The notes under the pieces are model-generated. The model saw nothing but the letters and a program-made list of their open reading frames with translations, had not been told where the DNA came from and searched no databases. The position numbers and the translations under genes were made by a program. 64,000 bases of DNA. Origin: JAMZMI01 sp963848175. Its GTDB lineage: Bacteria > Bacteroidota > Bacteroidia > Cytophagales > Cyclobacteriaceae. The stretch is from contig CAWKCO010000006.1 in the NCBI GenBank assembly GCA_963848175.1, forward strand, positions 248,001 to 312,000. The letters are read 5' to 3'. Shown piece by piece: positions 36,780 to 48,759 of this stretch. Positions within the stretch are counted from its first letter, which is position 1. The number at the start of each line of letters is the position of its first letter.

Positions 36780-37541
36780 ATGAGAAGAAAAATTGCAGCG
36801 GGAAACTGGAAAATGAATTTGAACCTTGAAGGCGGAAAACAACTGGCTTCTGAGGTAGTAAACATGGTGGCTGACGAAGTGTCTGGCGATGTGGATGTGA
36901 TCTTGATCCCTCCTTTCACGCACTTGACAACAGTAAAGTCCCTAATTGGTGCTTCTAAAAAAGTGAAATTGGGAGCTCAAAACTGTCACGTAGAAGCGAG
37001 CGGAGCATACACTGGTGAGATTTCTCTTGAGATGTTGAAATCTGTAGGTGTAGAATACGTGGTGATTGGTCACAGTGAGCGAAGAGAATATTTTGGTGAG
37101 GACAATGCGCTATTGGCGGCAAAAACGAAAAAAGTTTTGGAAGCTGGATTGATTCCGATCTACTGCTGTGGTGAGAAGTTGGAAGTGCGTGAGGCAGACA
37201 AGCATCTAGACCTAAACAAAAAGCAAATAGAAGAAGGCCTTTTTGGTCTTTCAAAAGAAGAAATTTCAAAAGTAGTGATCGCTTACGAGCCAGTTTGGGC
37301 TATAGGAACAGGTGTGACTGCCTCTTCTGATCAGGCACAAGAAATGCATGCATTCATCCGTGGTGTGATCGCTGCGAAATACGACCAAGCTACGGCAGAC
37401 GGCATTTCTATTCTTTATGGAGGTAGTGTGAAGCCAGACAATGCCAAAGACATCTTCTCAAAAGCGGATGTTGATGGTGGACTTGTAGGTGGTGCAAGCT
37501 TAAAATCAAGAGATTTCACGGATATAGCTAAAGCATTTTAA
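36780..37541 (+). CDS. tpiA: Triose-phosphate isomerase
   Basis: The 253-residue TIM barrel has Lys in AAGNWKMN, the catalytic His98 in VIGHSERR and Glu170 in AYEPVWAIGTG, and the phosphate-binding GLVGGASL near the end. It interconverts dihydroxyacetone phosphate and glyceraldehyde-3-phosphate. Its stop overlaps the prmA start (TAATG), giving translational coupling. Confidence 0.96.
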   Translation: MRRKIAAGNWKMNLNLEGGKQLASEVVNMVADEVSGDVDVILIPPFTHLTTVKSLIGASKKVKLGAQNCHVEASGAYTGEISLEMLKSVGVEYVVIGHSERREYFGEDNALLAAKTKKVLEAGLIPIYCCGEKLEVREADKHLDLNKKQIEEGLFGLSKEEISKVVIAYEPVWAIGTGVTASSDQAQEMHAFIRGVIAAKYDQATADGISILYGGSVKPDNAKDIFSKADVDGGLVGGASLKSRDFTDIAKAF

Positions 37542-38360
37542 TGGATTTTATTGGACTGCAGGTAAACTGCGACGAAGAAAAGGGAGAGCTCATCATTGCT
37601 GAGCTCTCTTTTTTAGCTTTTGACGCTTTCGAAGAAAATGAAAAAGGCGTGCTGGCCTCTTGCGATGCAGATGCTTGGAATGAGGAGGAAGTAAAAGAAA
37701 TCATGGATCGCTATGATGTCACGTACTCATTCGAGACAATTGCGAAAGTGAACTGGAATGAGGAGTGGGAAAAGAACTACGATCCGGTAATTGTAGATGA
37801 TCAGTGTGTGGTCAGAGCCACTTTTCATGAACCACGACCAGATGTTCCTTACGAAATCATTATTACTCCCAAAATGTCTTTCGGTACGGGGCATCATGCC
37901 ACCACGGCGCAGATTTTGAAACACCAGATTTCGCTAGATCACCAAGGAAAACGTGTGTTGGATGTTGGCTGTGGCACTGGAGCTTTGGCTATCATGGCGC
38001 ACAAACGTGGAGCAGCTTATGTGGCTGCAGTGGACATAGATGAGTGGTGTATAGAAAATAGTGAGGAAAATTTCGCGTTGAATAACTGTACCGATATTGT
38101 ACCGTTATTGGGGGGCATAGACAAGATTGCGGCAAGTGATAAATACGACATCATTTTGGCCAATATCAACAAAAATGTGCTTTTGGATCAAATAGGACAA
38201 TATGCCGAACGCATGGTTGCAGGGGCGTACATTGATCATGAGTGGATTTTATGCTTGGGATACTTCGGTGATTGTGGCGGAAGGCAAAAAGCATGGGTTG
38301 ACGCATGAGGGGCAGTCCGAGCTCAACAATTGGTCAATGGTGATTTTGAAGAAGAAGTAA
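37541..38360 (+). CDS. prmA: Ribosomal protein L11 methyltransferase, frameshifted
   Basis: SAM-dependent lysine methyltransferase of ribosomal protein L11: FGTGHHATTAQ, the SAM loop DVGCGTGALAIMAHK and the catalytic region LANINKNVLL are present. The frame departs after MVAGAY at about 38231, where one surplus base (tacattgatc) occurs. Without it the protein continues as LIMSGFYAWDT and ends in WSMVILKKK at 38358-38360, for 272 residues, normal for the family. As read, it would end at 38308 with an unrelated tail. Confidence 0.9.
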
Positions 38361-38390
38361 AATTTCAAGCATTTTCCTAACTTTAGAAGG

Positions 38391-41300
38391 ATGATCAACA
38401 GGTTTTTAATTGTAATGTGTTTTTGCATGACGCTTTTTGGCGTTCAGGCACAGAAATCTTTTTCTGAAGAAAAACCTGTTTTTTTCAACCAAGCCGTGGC
38501 GAGCATTCGCTCGGTAGGAACGGAAGCAGCAAATAAAGTGGCTTTTGATTTTCAGAATGCTTGGAATGGCAACTTCTCCACTGCACAACAAGATAAAATA
38601 CATGAGATAGCCCTGAAGATGGAAAGAAGGGGCTATCGCATTTATCCTCATTTTTATTATTATTTCACCTATTTGGCCTACACCATGGGTCAGGCTACAG
38701 CTCACTTCGGATGATCTCACAGGGCTGTTAAAAATCAATGAGTCGGTCTTACAAACCATGACTGGTGAGGAATACGAGAATTTTCTTCTTGGCCTCAATA
38801 TTTTTATGGCGCGTAGGTACTTGGTTTATACCAAGAATGTCAAAATAATAACTGATGAAGGTTCTTTCTATTTCAAACATCTTGATGATCAAGGTGAGCT
38901 CGTGTCAGGTCAGGGTGCAGATTTAAAGCCAAAGACTCCTAAAGCCGAAGCTCCGAATGGAAGCAAAGCCAAGGAAGAAGAAGCTTGGGATCTGAAAACA
39001 GATAAAAATCCTTGGGATACTAATGGAGACCCTTGGGATGACGAAAAAACGAGTAGCAACCCTTGGGACGTAACAGGAGATCCTTGGGGAGCAGGGAATG
39101 TAGATCCTTGGGATGTCGATAGCGGTGAAGATCCTTGGATGGCGGGGTTGAATAGTCATGAAAGTACTAAGCAGGAGAGATTGATAGTGGAGACCTATTC
39201 CGAGAATTTTGTGAAATCCTTGGAGATGAAATATGTTCACCCGGAAATCAAGGGCCCAGTGATCGAACTGGTGAACAATACCATGCTCATAGGTACGCCG
39301 TATGATTCTTTTAAGATAAAAGAAAGCTCCGGAACGTATCTCCTGAATAGCCGGATATATGCAGGTTCTAAAGCCACCATCAACTGGCCTGAGCGCTATA
39401 AAAATCATTTGGGAGCTGTAGTGAACCTAGATAAATTTTTTATTGGAAAGGATCGATCTGATTTTTGGACACCTTATGCACGGCTTACTTTTTCTGGATT
39501 TTTCAGTGGGACTGTTGAAGGAGCCTTTCAATTTAAGAGTCCAAAAAGAAGACCAGGAGCGCCAAGTGCCTACCCTATTTTCACCTCGAATGAGGCAGAT
39601 ATCAAAGTAAAATTTCCTAATGACAATATGCGATATACTGGGGGCGTACAACTCACGGGTGATCAGTTTATCGGCACGGCTGTTTCTCGAAAGCTAGGCA
39701 CACTCGAGCTTTTGGATGGTAGAGGAAATAGAGCTGTCTTGCGTGCGGAAAGGTTTGTGTTTAACAAGGAGAAAGTAACGACGGAGCGGGCTACTTTCAC
39801 ACTCTTTCATGAAGGTGACTCCATTACTCACCCCGGAGTACAAATGTGGTACGATTCTGAACTGAACCAACTCACAATAATACGGAACAAGCAATATGAT
39901 ACTCGCCCTTTTAATTCCACCTACTTTGATGTAAACATCAATGCTCGATTGGTGAAGTGGGATTTGAATACCGATTCTCTCAATTTTTCAGCTTTGAATG
40001 GAAAAGACCTGGTGCCAGTGACGGTAGAGTCGGATAAGTATTTCAGTGAAATTCACTTCAGGAAACTGGCTCTAGGTTTTGGTTTCAACCCTCTTGTAAC
40101 GGGAGTTTTTTATGCAAAGAAATACAATACTAAAAAGTTTAATGTAGACGAACTGGTAGCTGAGTTTGGAATCTCACGTGCCCAAGCCATTGGCTCAATG
40201 CGTGTTTTATCACAATATGGATATGCTGATTTCAATCCGAAAAATGGTAGCGTCCAGCTTTTTGACAAGGCTTTTCATTACTACGAATCTTCAGCTAAGC
40301 GTGTCGATTTTGACAATTTTCTTATTCCCTCTATTGCTCCGAACCTTCCGAATGCCACTTTGAATTTGGACTCGGGAACATTAAAAGTACGGGGTGTCAA
40401 GACTTTTTACGTCACTTCAGATTTTAAGGTGAAAATGGAGCCAAAGGATGGAGAATTGAAAGTATTAAAAGGCAAGAATTTGTTGTTTGATGGATCCATT
40501 AGCACGGGTGATTTTGTCTACACTGGACGAGATAATTTATTTGATTACGAGGGATTTTTGATTGAAATGCCTTTGATTGATAGTATTAGAATAGAGCTGC
40601 ATTCCAATGATTCTACTTCTACAGAAGAGCAAGAGAAAACAACGTTAACCAACGAGATCACACAAACATCAGGCACGCTATTTTTAGATAATCCTAAAAA
40701 TAAATCGGGAGCCATTGTGTCTGCATCATATCCATATTTCACTACTACTTCAGATGCCATTGTATATTTTGATCAGAAGAATGTTTTGGGAGGAGCTTAT
40801 GACAAATCAGTCAAGTTTCTTATTCCACCATTTGAGGAGGACAGTCTCTCTATAGATGCCGCTATTTCATTTGAAGGAACGTTCAATTCCGGGGGCATTT
40901 TTCCAGATTTTCAGGAGACGCTCAAAATTATGCCGGATCAGTCATTGGGCTTTATTCATCAAATACCAGCAGATGGCTACAATCTCTATGGAACGGAGGC
41001 CAAAACATACGAAAAGATTTATTTGAGCAATGATGGAATAAGAGGAGGTGGAAAAATCGATTTTATTACCTCCACTATTTACTCCAAGGACTTTGTTTAT
41101 TACCCTGATTCGGTAGCAGCTTTTGGTAGCAATGGAATCATTAGACCTGGTACTGTGGGAGGGGCGAGTTATCCTTCGGCAGTATTGGGGCCTTTTAGAA
41201 TGAAATGGAAACCACGAGTAGATAGCATGTATTTAAGGAACTTATACAAGCCATTCAAATTTTACAACGCTACAGCGGAGTTGAACGGAACAGTGAATAT

Positions 41301-43290
41301 TACCTCCACAGGAGTGTTTGGCTCAGGAGTAATGTATACCCGAGGGTCAGTGGCCGAATCCGGTGAACTGACTTTTGAGGAACTATCCTATTCGGCACGT
41401 CATGCCAAGTTTGAAGTACTGTCAAATAACCCAGACAAGCCAGCGATGGCGGCAAATGATATTAGCCTGAGTTTTGATCTGGTACAAAACATCGCTGTGG
41501 CCCAACCAGAAAAGGCAGGAGTTGCGGCATTTTCTTTTCCTTATGCCCAGATGAAAACGTCCATCACCAAGGCGGTGTGGGATTTGGAAGATTCTGTAGT
41601 GACGATGACTAAGCAGCGAAACGTGCCAATTGAAAAATCATATTTCTATACAACTAGAAAAGAACTCGATTCTCTAGCGTTCAATGGTACACAAGCGATC
41701 TATGATTTTAACACCAGAGAACTTAATGTAAAGGGCATACCTTTTATTAAAGTAGCTGATGCCAAGATCATTCCTGAAAACAACGAAACCACTATTTTGG
41801 AGAATGCCGAGCTACAGACTTTTGAAAATGCCCAGATTATCATAGACACACTAAATGGCTTTCATTATCTCTATGATGGAAATATTAAAATTCTTTCGAG
41901 GAACAAGTTCTCAGGAAGCGCGAAATATCAGTTGGTAACAGGGTCAGATACTTTTGCTATTGAGTTCAATAGTTTCGTTTTAGAGAAAGTCGCTCTTTCA
42001 GAAAAGAAATCGAAGTTGATGACTGTATCAGGCGGGAATGTACTAGACAAAGAGAACCTATTGATATCCCCAGGTTTTTTCTATAAAGGAACTGTGAAGA
42101 TGTACGCTTATAAAAAGGCTTTAGAGTTGGACGGGTTTGTAAAGTTAGATTTAAAGCAAAAGGACGATTACTGGATCAAGTACAGCAGGTCGGATTCGGA
42201 TCCGAATGTTAAAATAGCCGTTTCGAAAGCTAGATATGAAGACGAAAGTCCGGTAATTGCGGGACTTCATTATGATCTTAGAGGCAGTCTATATACCTCT
42301 TTTGCATCTCAAAGAAATGCCCCTTCAGATGAAGACTTCTTTTTGGCAAAGGGAATTCTCTCCTATGATACATCAGCGCGCGCGTATAAAATCGACAATC
42401 CTCAAAAATCCCAAGGTCTTTCATATGAGGGTAATACGATGATATATGGAGTAGATTCAAAAGATGTAATATTTGAGGGAAAAACTAGCTTTTTTAGCCC
42501 TTATACAGAGAAAGTGAAAATAGATGCGTCTGTCTTAGGAAAAGGAAATAGTGATAAGAATGAATATAAAATAGATGCAATGATGGCCATTGACTTGCCT
42601 AATAGCTCATCTTTTATGTCTCTGATGGCGAAAGACTTTGTGGACATGGTGGAGCGTTTTGGTCCGGCACAAGCCAATGACTTGTCTATTGAAATGCTCT
42701 ATAAGTTGGCCAACTTCACTTCCGATGAAATGACCAAACGCTACGAAAAATCAACATTGAAAAACTACATGCCGTTGGCTGATGTTTCTTCTTCTTTGAA
42801 CAGGCCACTAGTTATTTCTGGTGTGAAAATGAACTGGTCTGAGTCGCATAGGGCTTGGTATAACACAACAAAAATTGGTTTATCCAATATTTTCTCAACC
42901 GATATTAATGCCAAATTCGATGGGTTTATCGAAATAAAAAAGGATGATGCAAACCATGATGTACTCAACCTTTTCATTCAAGCCGCACCAGGCACGTGGT
43001 ATTTTATTTCTTATACAGAAAACAATCTTCTGCTTTTCTCCTCTAATTCTGAATTCAATTTTAAAGTGAATCAGAGTTCTAATTATGGAAAGGCTAAATC
43101 AGGTGAATTAGTAATCGTTGAAGGTGACGAAAATGAAACGTTAAGCTTCATCAACTCCTTTAGAGAGCGCTATTTTGGAATATCAGAACCATTTGATTTG
43201 GTCTTCCCAGATGAAGTACAATTGGGAGAAGAAGAAAATTTTGATACAATTGAAAAAGTCCCCGCAAAGCAGGCGGATGATGGCTTTTGA
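38391..43290 (+). CDS. Very large secreted protein with [DN]PW repeats, frameshifted
   Basis: Restored, this is a 1632-residue exported protein. The first part (38391-38714) has a signal peptide ending FGVQAQ. One surplus G at 38693-38694 (caggcta) shifts it; without it GQ continues as LQLTSDDLTGLLKINES into the second part (start ~38758). Residues ~206-249 contain six [DN]PW motifs in an acidic linker, separating a helical N-terminal region from about 1300 beta-rich residues with recurrent D-Y-x-F-hydrophobic strands. I do not recognise a family; a cell-envelope or surface role is inferred. Confidence 0.75.
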
Positions 43291-43311
43291 TTTAAAATCA
43301 CAAAAGAGATT

Positions 43312-44680
43312 ATGGAGGCAATACAATATTTAGAGTCGAACAAAGATCGATTTCTGAACGAGTTAATTGATTTATTAAAAATACCTTCTGTAAGCGCAGA
43401 TGCCAAGTTCAAAGGAGATGTGAGAAAGGCCGCTGAGTTTGTAAAATCAAAATTTGAAGAAGCGGGGGCAGATTTGGCGGAACTGCATGAAACAGGAGGA
43501 CACCCCATTGTCTTTGCAGAGAAAATTGTAGACACAACCTTGCCTACGGTACTTGTGTATGGCCATTATGATGTGCAACCAGCAGATCCGTATGAGCTGT
43601 GGGACTCTCCCCCATTTGACCCAGTGATCAAAGATGAACGGATCTACGCCCGAGGTGCTTGTGATGACAAGGGGCAAATGTATATGCACATCAAAGCCTT
43701 TGAGGCCATGCTGAAAACCGATGGACTGCTTTGTAACGCCAAATTTATGATTGAAGGTGAGGAGGAAGTTGGTTCTTCGCACTTGGAGGCATTTGTAAAA
43801 GCAAATAAAGCCAAGCTCAAAGCGGACGTGATTCTTATTTCTGACACGTCCATTATCAATAATGAGACACCTTCTATTACCGTAGGCCTTAGAGGATTGA
43901 GCTATTTGGAAGTAGAAGTAACTGGCCCAAACAAAGATTTGCACTCTGGTGTATATGGCGGAGCAGTTGCAAATCCAGTGAATGTGCTTTGCGACATGAT
44001 TCACAAGTTGCATGATGCAGATGGCAAAGTGGCCATTCCTGGTTTTTATGAAAAGGTAGAAGAACTGAGCCAGGGAAGAGCGAGAGGATATGGCTCGTGC
44101 GCCATTTGATTTAGACGAATACAAAAAAGAATTGGGCATACAGGATATCAAGGGAGAAAACGGATATTCTACCATTGAGAGGACTGGAATTCGTCCGGCA
44201 TTGGACGTGAATGGAATTTGGGGAGGATATATTGGTGAAGGAGCAAAAACCGTTTTGCCATCCAAAGCCTTTGCAAAAATCTCTATGAGACTGGTGCCAA
44301 ACCAAAAAAGCGATGAGATCACAAAATTGTTCGAAAAACACTTTGTGACGCTAGCTCCAGCGTCTGTTTCTGTAAAGGTAAAACCACATCACGGAGGGGA
44401 AGCAGCGGTAGTGTCTACAGACTCTGATGCATATCGGGCAGCAAGCAAAGCTTTTGAGCAGACGTGGGGTAAAACTCCTATCCCTACCAGAGAGGGAGGA
44501 AGTATTCCTATTGTAGCGCTTTTTCAAAAGGAACTGGGTCTTGATCCAATTCTTATGGGCTTTGGACTAGATTCGGATGCCATACATTCGCCTAACGAAA
44601 GCTATGGCCTGTTCAACTTTTTCAAAGGCATAGAAACGATTTCGTACTTTTATAAGTTCTTTTCTGAAATCAAGAAGTAA
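43312..44680 (+). CDS. M20-family dipeptidase / metallohydrolase, frameshifted
   Basis: Di-zinc peptidase: metal and catalytic residues in YGHYDVQP, ARGACDDKGQM, EGEEEVGSS, LISDTS and, in the second half, DSDAIHSPNES. The first frame ends at 44109 and the second runs to 44680. One surplus G in the GGG at 44073-44075 explains it: without it the sequence reads LSQEEREDMARAPFDLDEY. The restored length is 455 residues, typical. It cleaves dipeptides or related amides. Confidence 0.9.
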
Positions 44681-44694
44681 TTCAAAAAGAAGCA

Positions 44695-46657
44695 ATGAAG
44701 CAATTTTTTGGCATTCTAGCCTTTACCCTATCCTTTATATCTAGTACCACTGCGCAGGTTATCAAACCAATTTCTTGGGAGGTTTCGCTTTCACAAGAAT
44801 CACCCAAAGTTGGAGATACGATCAATGTGGTTTTCGATGCGCAAATAGATGCTGACTGGTATTTGTATTCATCGGATTTTGATCCAAATCTGGGGCCTAT
44901 GGTCACTCGGTTTCAGTTCGAAGACCAGCAGTCTTTTGACAGGTTGGGAGAAACTGCTCCGCTAGATGCCAAGCGTAAATATGATTCTCTTTGGGAGGGC
45001 GAATACACCTATTTTGTTGGTCATGCTCGGTTTGTACAGGAGATAGTTATTAAGAATGAAAACTATCAAATTTCAGGAAGCTATTCGTACCAAGTTTGCA
45101 CGGATGTAGACGGTAAGTGTATTCCGTTTGAGGATGATTTTGAACTGGTTTCCAACAGCGAGAAGGGTACATCGAAACTATTCACCGACAAAAAAAAAGA
45201 TGATGAGGGGTTGCTCAAAGAGCAATTGAGTACCGATCCGTATACCATTTTTTCTTTCATGATTGTGGCCTTTTTGGCAGGACTCACGGCATTGCTTACT
45301 CCGTGTGTTTTCCCGATGATTCCAATGACGGTAAGTTTTTTTACTGGCAAGAATAAAAGCAAAAAAGAGTCGATCTTTAAGAGCCTGTTTTACGGCTTTT
45401 CAATCATCTCTGATTTATGTTGTTATCGGTGCAGTGGTAGCTCCCTTTATGGGGCCCGAAACTGCCAATGATCTAGCTACAGGCTGGATTCCTAATGTGA
45501 TTTTCTTCGTGGTTTTTGTACTTTTCGCCTTATCCTTTTTCGGACTTTTCGAAATTACGCTCCCACACTCTTGGGTAAATAAAGCAGACCGTATGGGTGA
45601 TAAAGGAGGCTATATCGGCATCTTTTTCATGGCGCTCACATTGGCGTTGGTTTCATTTTCTTGTACAGGGCCAATTGTAGGGAGCATTTTGGTAGAATCA
45701 GCAGGCGGACTTTTTCTTAAGCCAATATTGGGAATGTTTGCTTTTTCACTGGCTTTTGCGCTACCCTTCGCCCTTTTTGCAATGTTTCCTGGATGGCTCA
45801 GTTCTCTGCCCAAATCTGGAGGCTGGCTCAATTCAGTGAAAGTTGTTTTAGGATTTTTGGAGCTTGCACTGGCGTTCAAATTTTTGAGCATTGCAGATCA
45901 GGCATACCATTGGCATTTGCTCGATCGTGAGATTTATTTGATTATTTGGATTGTGATTTTCGCTATGCTTGGGTTTTATCTTTTAGGAAAAATACATCTC
46001 AAGGGTGATAGCAAAGCCGAACATGTCTCGGTAAATAGGTTGATCCTGTCAATGGTGACGTTTTCATTTGTTTTATATCTTATTCCTGGATTGTTTGGCG
46101 CACCATTAAAAGCCCTAGCAGGATATTTACCCCCGCTTTCAACACACGATTTCAATCTTTTGTCTGCCAATCAAGAAGTACAAGAGCCGCTCTGCGAAGA
46201 ACCACTTTATTCAGATCTACTTCATTGGCCACATGGCCTCAATGGTTATTTTGATTATGAGCAGGCATTGGCTTGTGCCAAAGCAGTAGACAAACCTATT
46301 TTCGTAGATTTTACTGGTCATGGTTGTGTGAATTGTCGGGAAATGGAGCAGCGTGTGTGGTCAGACCCTGCTGTCTTGAAGCGCTTGCAAGAGGACTTTG
46401 TGTTGTTGGCGCTGTACGTTGATGATAAGACCGAACTGCCTGAATCCTTATGGTACAAAAGCACGTATGACGGCAAAATGAAAAAATCAATTGGCAAACA
46501 AAATGCCGATTTTCAAATCGAAAAATTTGACAATAATGCACAGCCCTACTATGTTATTCTTGATGAAAAGGGAGAGCCGCTTGGAGCTGCTCATGCTTAT
46601 GATCTAAATGTTAATAGCTTTGTGCAATTTTTGGAGGAGAGCAGTTCCAAATTTTGA
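44695..46657 (+). CDS. dsbD: Thiol:disulfide interchange protein DsbD, frameshifted
   Basis: The 653-residue restored protein has a signal peptide, a periplasmic DsbD N-terminal domain (~20-150, with a CTDVDGKC pair), a polytopic core with the redox Cys of LTPCVFPMIPMTVSFF and FSCTGPIVGS, and a C-terminal thioredoxin domain with C544-VN-C547. It carries electrons from cytosolic thioredoxin to periplasmic proteins. Frames change at about 45407-45411 (atcatctctg): removing one base gives SIILIYVVIGAVVAPFMGP. Parts as read are 44695-45471 and 45434-46657. Confidence 0.92.
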
Positions 46658-46689
46658 AAAAATATCCTTTTTAATTCTGATTATCATCT

Positions 46690-48003
46690 ATGTTTTTGAA
46701 TAGCACCATTCGCTTTTTCTTTTTATCCCTCACATTCTTTTTCTTTTTTTCCTGTAACCAAAACAAACCTGAGAAAGGTTTGGCCATTGTGGATTATTCA
46801 ATGGACTCGGTTGAGGTAGACTTGGTTTCGGTTGTGAAATTTGGTTTGGTGGTCGACTCATTAGAAGAATACCAAGATAAAGTCAAGTGGAATCAAAACC
46901 TGTCCGAAATTTTAGCAACCTTTAACATTAGTAATGAAACTATCTATGCTTTGGCGAAAGCCTCAAAAGAAGTTTTTGATGTCCGAAAATTGAAGGCGGG
47001 CTATCCTTATACTATTTTCCATAAGAAGGATTCTGGTAAGACGGCAACTCATTTTGTATTTGAACCAGATAAGACGGAGTATGTTGTTTTCCACCTAGGT
47101 GATAGTATTTATGTAGAGCGTCACAAGCGCCCAATGTCTACTGAGGAGCATACAATTGTTGCTGAAGTTTCATCTTCGGTTTATGAGGCAGTTTTGGCGC
47201 AGGGTGCTACACCTATTCTGGTCAATCGTTTGGTAGATGTTTTTGCTTGGCAGGTTGATTTTTTTAGGATTCAAAAGGGGGATCAATTCAAGGTAATCTA
47301 CGAAGTTCAGAAGGTAGGTGATGATGTCGTGAATGTTGGTAAAATAAAGGCAGCTTATTTCAAGCATTTCAATGACGACTATTACGCCATCAATTATGAC
47401 AATGGAGAGGTCGAGAGCTATTTTGACGAAAACGGGAATAGCTTACGGAAAACCTTTTTGCGAGCGCCTCTCAACTATTCCAGAATAAGTAGCAGATATA
47501 CAGCCCGCAGATTTCATCCAGTTTTGAAGCGCTACAAGGCTCATTTGGGAACGGATTATGCCGCGCCTACAGGCACTCCTATTCGTACGGTGGGTGATGG
47601 AGTCGTATTGGAGGCGCGCTATCATGGCGGAAATGGAAACTATGTGAAGGTAAAACATAATAGCAACTACACCACTCAGTATCTTCACATGTCCAAAATT
47701 CAGTCAGGGATTAAGCCGGGAGTGAAAGTAAGACAAGGTGAGACTATTGGTTATGTGGGAAGTACAGGTCTTGCGAATGGTCCTCATTTGTGTTTTAGGT
47801 TTTGGAAAAATGGGGTTCAAGTAGATGCTCTCAAAGTTGAGCTTCCTCCGTCAGAACCTATCAATATTGATAAACGAGAAGATTTTATGCACGTGAAAAA
47901 TGTGTTAGTTAATCGTCTAGAAAAGATTTCACCCCTGTCTGAGGAGGAGCCACTTGGAGATATTGCGGCTAGTCAAACTGGGAGCAAACCTAAAAACTTT
48001 TAG
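46690..48003 (+). CDS. M23-family peptidoglycan DD-metallopeptidase, HxC variant
   Basis: The 437-residue lipoprotein-like precursor has a lipobox near FFFSCNQ, two SPOR-independent N-terminal domains and a C-terminal LytM domain. Ligands H285-x3-D289 (AHLGTDYAAP) and catalytic His333 (YLHMSK) are present. The normally HxH motif is H366-L-C368 (NGPHLCFRFW), with a Cys where the third zinc ligand is usually His. It would cleave cell-wall cross-links during growth or division. It lies between dsbD and OmpA in one direction. Confidence 0.88.
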   Translation: MFLNSTIRFFFLSLTFFFFFSCNQNKPEKGLAIVDYSMDSVEVDLVSVVKFGLVVDSLEEYQDKVKWNQNLSEILATFNISNETIYALAKASKEVFDVRKLKAGYPYTIFHKKDSGKTATHFVFEPDKTEYVVFHLGDSIYVERHKRPMSTEEHTIVAEVSSSVYEAVLAQGATPILVNRLVDVFAWQVDFFRIQKGDQFKVIYEVQKVGDDVVNVGKIKAAYFKHFNDDYYAINYDNGEVESYFDENGNSLRKTFLRAPLNYSRISSRYTARRFHPVLKRYKAHLGTDYAAPTGTPIRTVGDGVVLEARYHGGNGNYVKVKHNSNYTTQYLHMSKIQSGIKPGVKVRQGETIGYVGSTGLANGPHLCFRFWKNGVQVDALKVELPPSEPINIDKREDFMHVKNVLVNRLEKISPLSEEEPLGDIAASQTGSKPKNF

Positions 48004-48051
48004 TTTTTGCGATTAATTACGTTATTTTGGTCGAAAATAAATTCGCCTATT

Positions 48052-48744
48052 ATGCAAAAATTGTTATTAGCGACATTGCTACTCGTACTGGGGAGTAGCG
48101 TATTCGCTCAGGAGAACGAAGAAAAATTCGTCAAAGTTTTCGGGAAAATTTTAAATGAAAAGGACTCTACAGGGCTTTCCGCCTCTATTTTGTATGAAAA
48201 ATTGCCTTACTATGATGACATGGGAATGGGCAAAAGCGGTACAGACGGGGGCTTTGAATTTTACTTGATCGAAGGTCTAACGTACAATTTTACCGCTACA
48301 AAAACTGATTTCGAAACATCCAAAATTGAAGTAGAAATTACCGATGAGGATGGAGACGGCTCTTTTAGTTTCGAAATGTTCGTTAAGATTTCTGATGAGA
48401 AAGAATTAATTACGCTCAATAACCTAATCTTCACCCGAGGAAGTGATCGTATTTCAGAGAGCTCGTTCACTGAACTGGATGAATTGGTATTATGGCTAGA
48501 CTCTAGACCCAATACGATCATTCAGCTAGAAGGTCATACAGATTTTGCAGGTAATGCAGAGGCTAACATGAGACTTTCCCAAGCTCGTGTAGATGCGGTA
48601 AAGGAATACCTTTTGAGTAAGGGAGTAAAAAAGGGGCGAGTGTTGACGAAAGCTTTTGGAGGTACTCAACCACTTTATACAGAACGAACGGATAAAGCCA
48701 AGACCAAGAACAGAAGGGTTGAAGTTAGAGTCATACGTAAATAG
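48052..48744 (+). CDS. OmpA-family protein
   Basis: The 230-residue precursor has a signal peptide (cleaved near VFAQ), an N-terminal carboxypeptidase-regulatory-like beta domain (KVFGKILNEKDSTGLSASI) and a C-terminal OmpA peptidoglycan-binding domain with LEGHTDFAGNAEANMRLSQAR and the NRRVEVRV end. ATG 48052 is chosen because the signal peptide starts there; the frame opens at 48007. It anchors the outer membrane to peptidoglycan. Confidence 0.88.
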   Translation: MQKLLLATLLLVLGSSVFAQENEEKFVKVFGKILNEKDSTGLSASILYEKLPYYDDMGMGKSGTDGGFEFYLIEGLTYNFTATKTDFETSKIEVEITDEDGDGSFSFEMFVKISDEKELITLNNLIFTRGSDRISESSFTELDELVLWLDSRPNTIIQLEGHTDFAGNAEANMRLSQARVDAVKEYLLSKGVKKGRVLTKAFGGTQPLYTERTDKAKTKNRRVEVRVIRK

Positions 48745-48759
48745 AAAACACCAAATTTT

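Noticed and set aside
43447..44322. 291-residue minus-strand ORF
   Set aside because: It lies over the M20 peptidase, which has all catalytic motifs.
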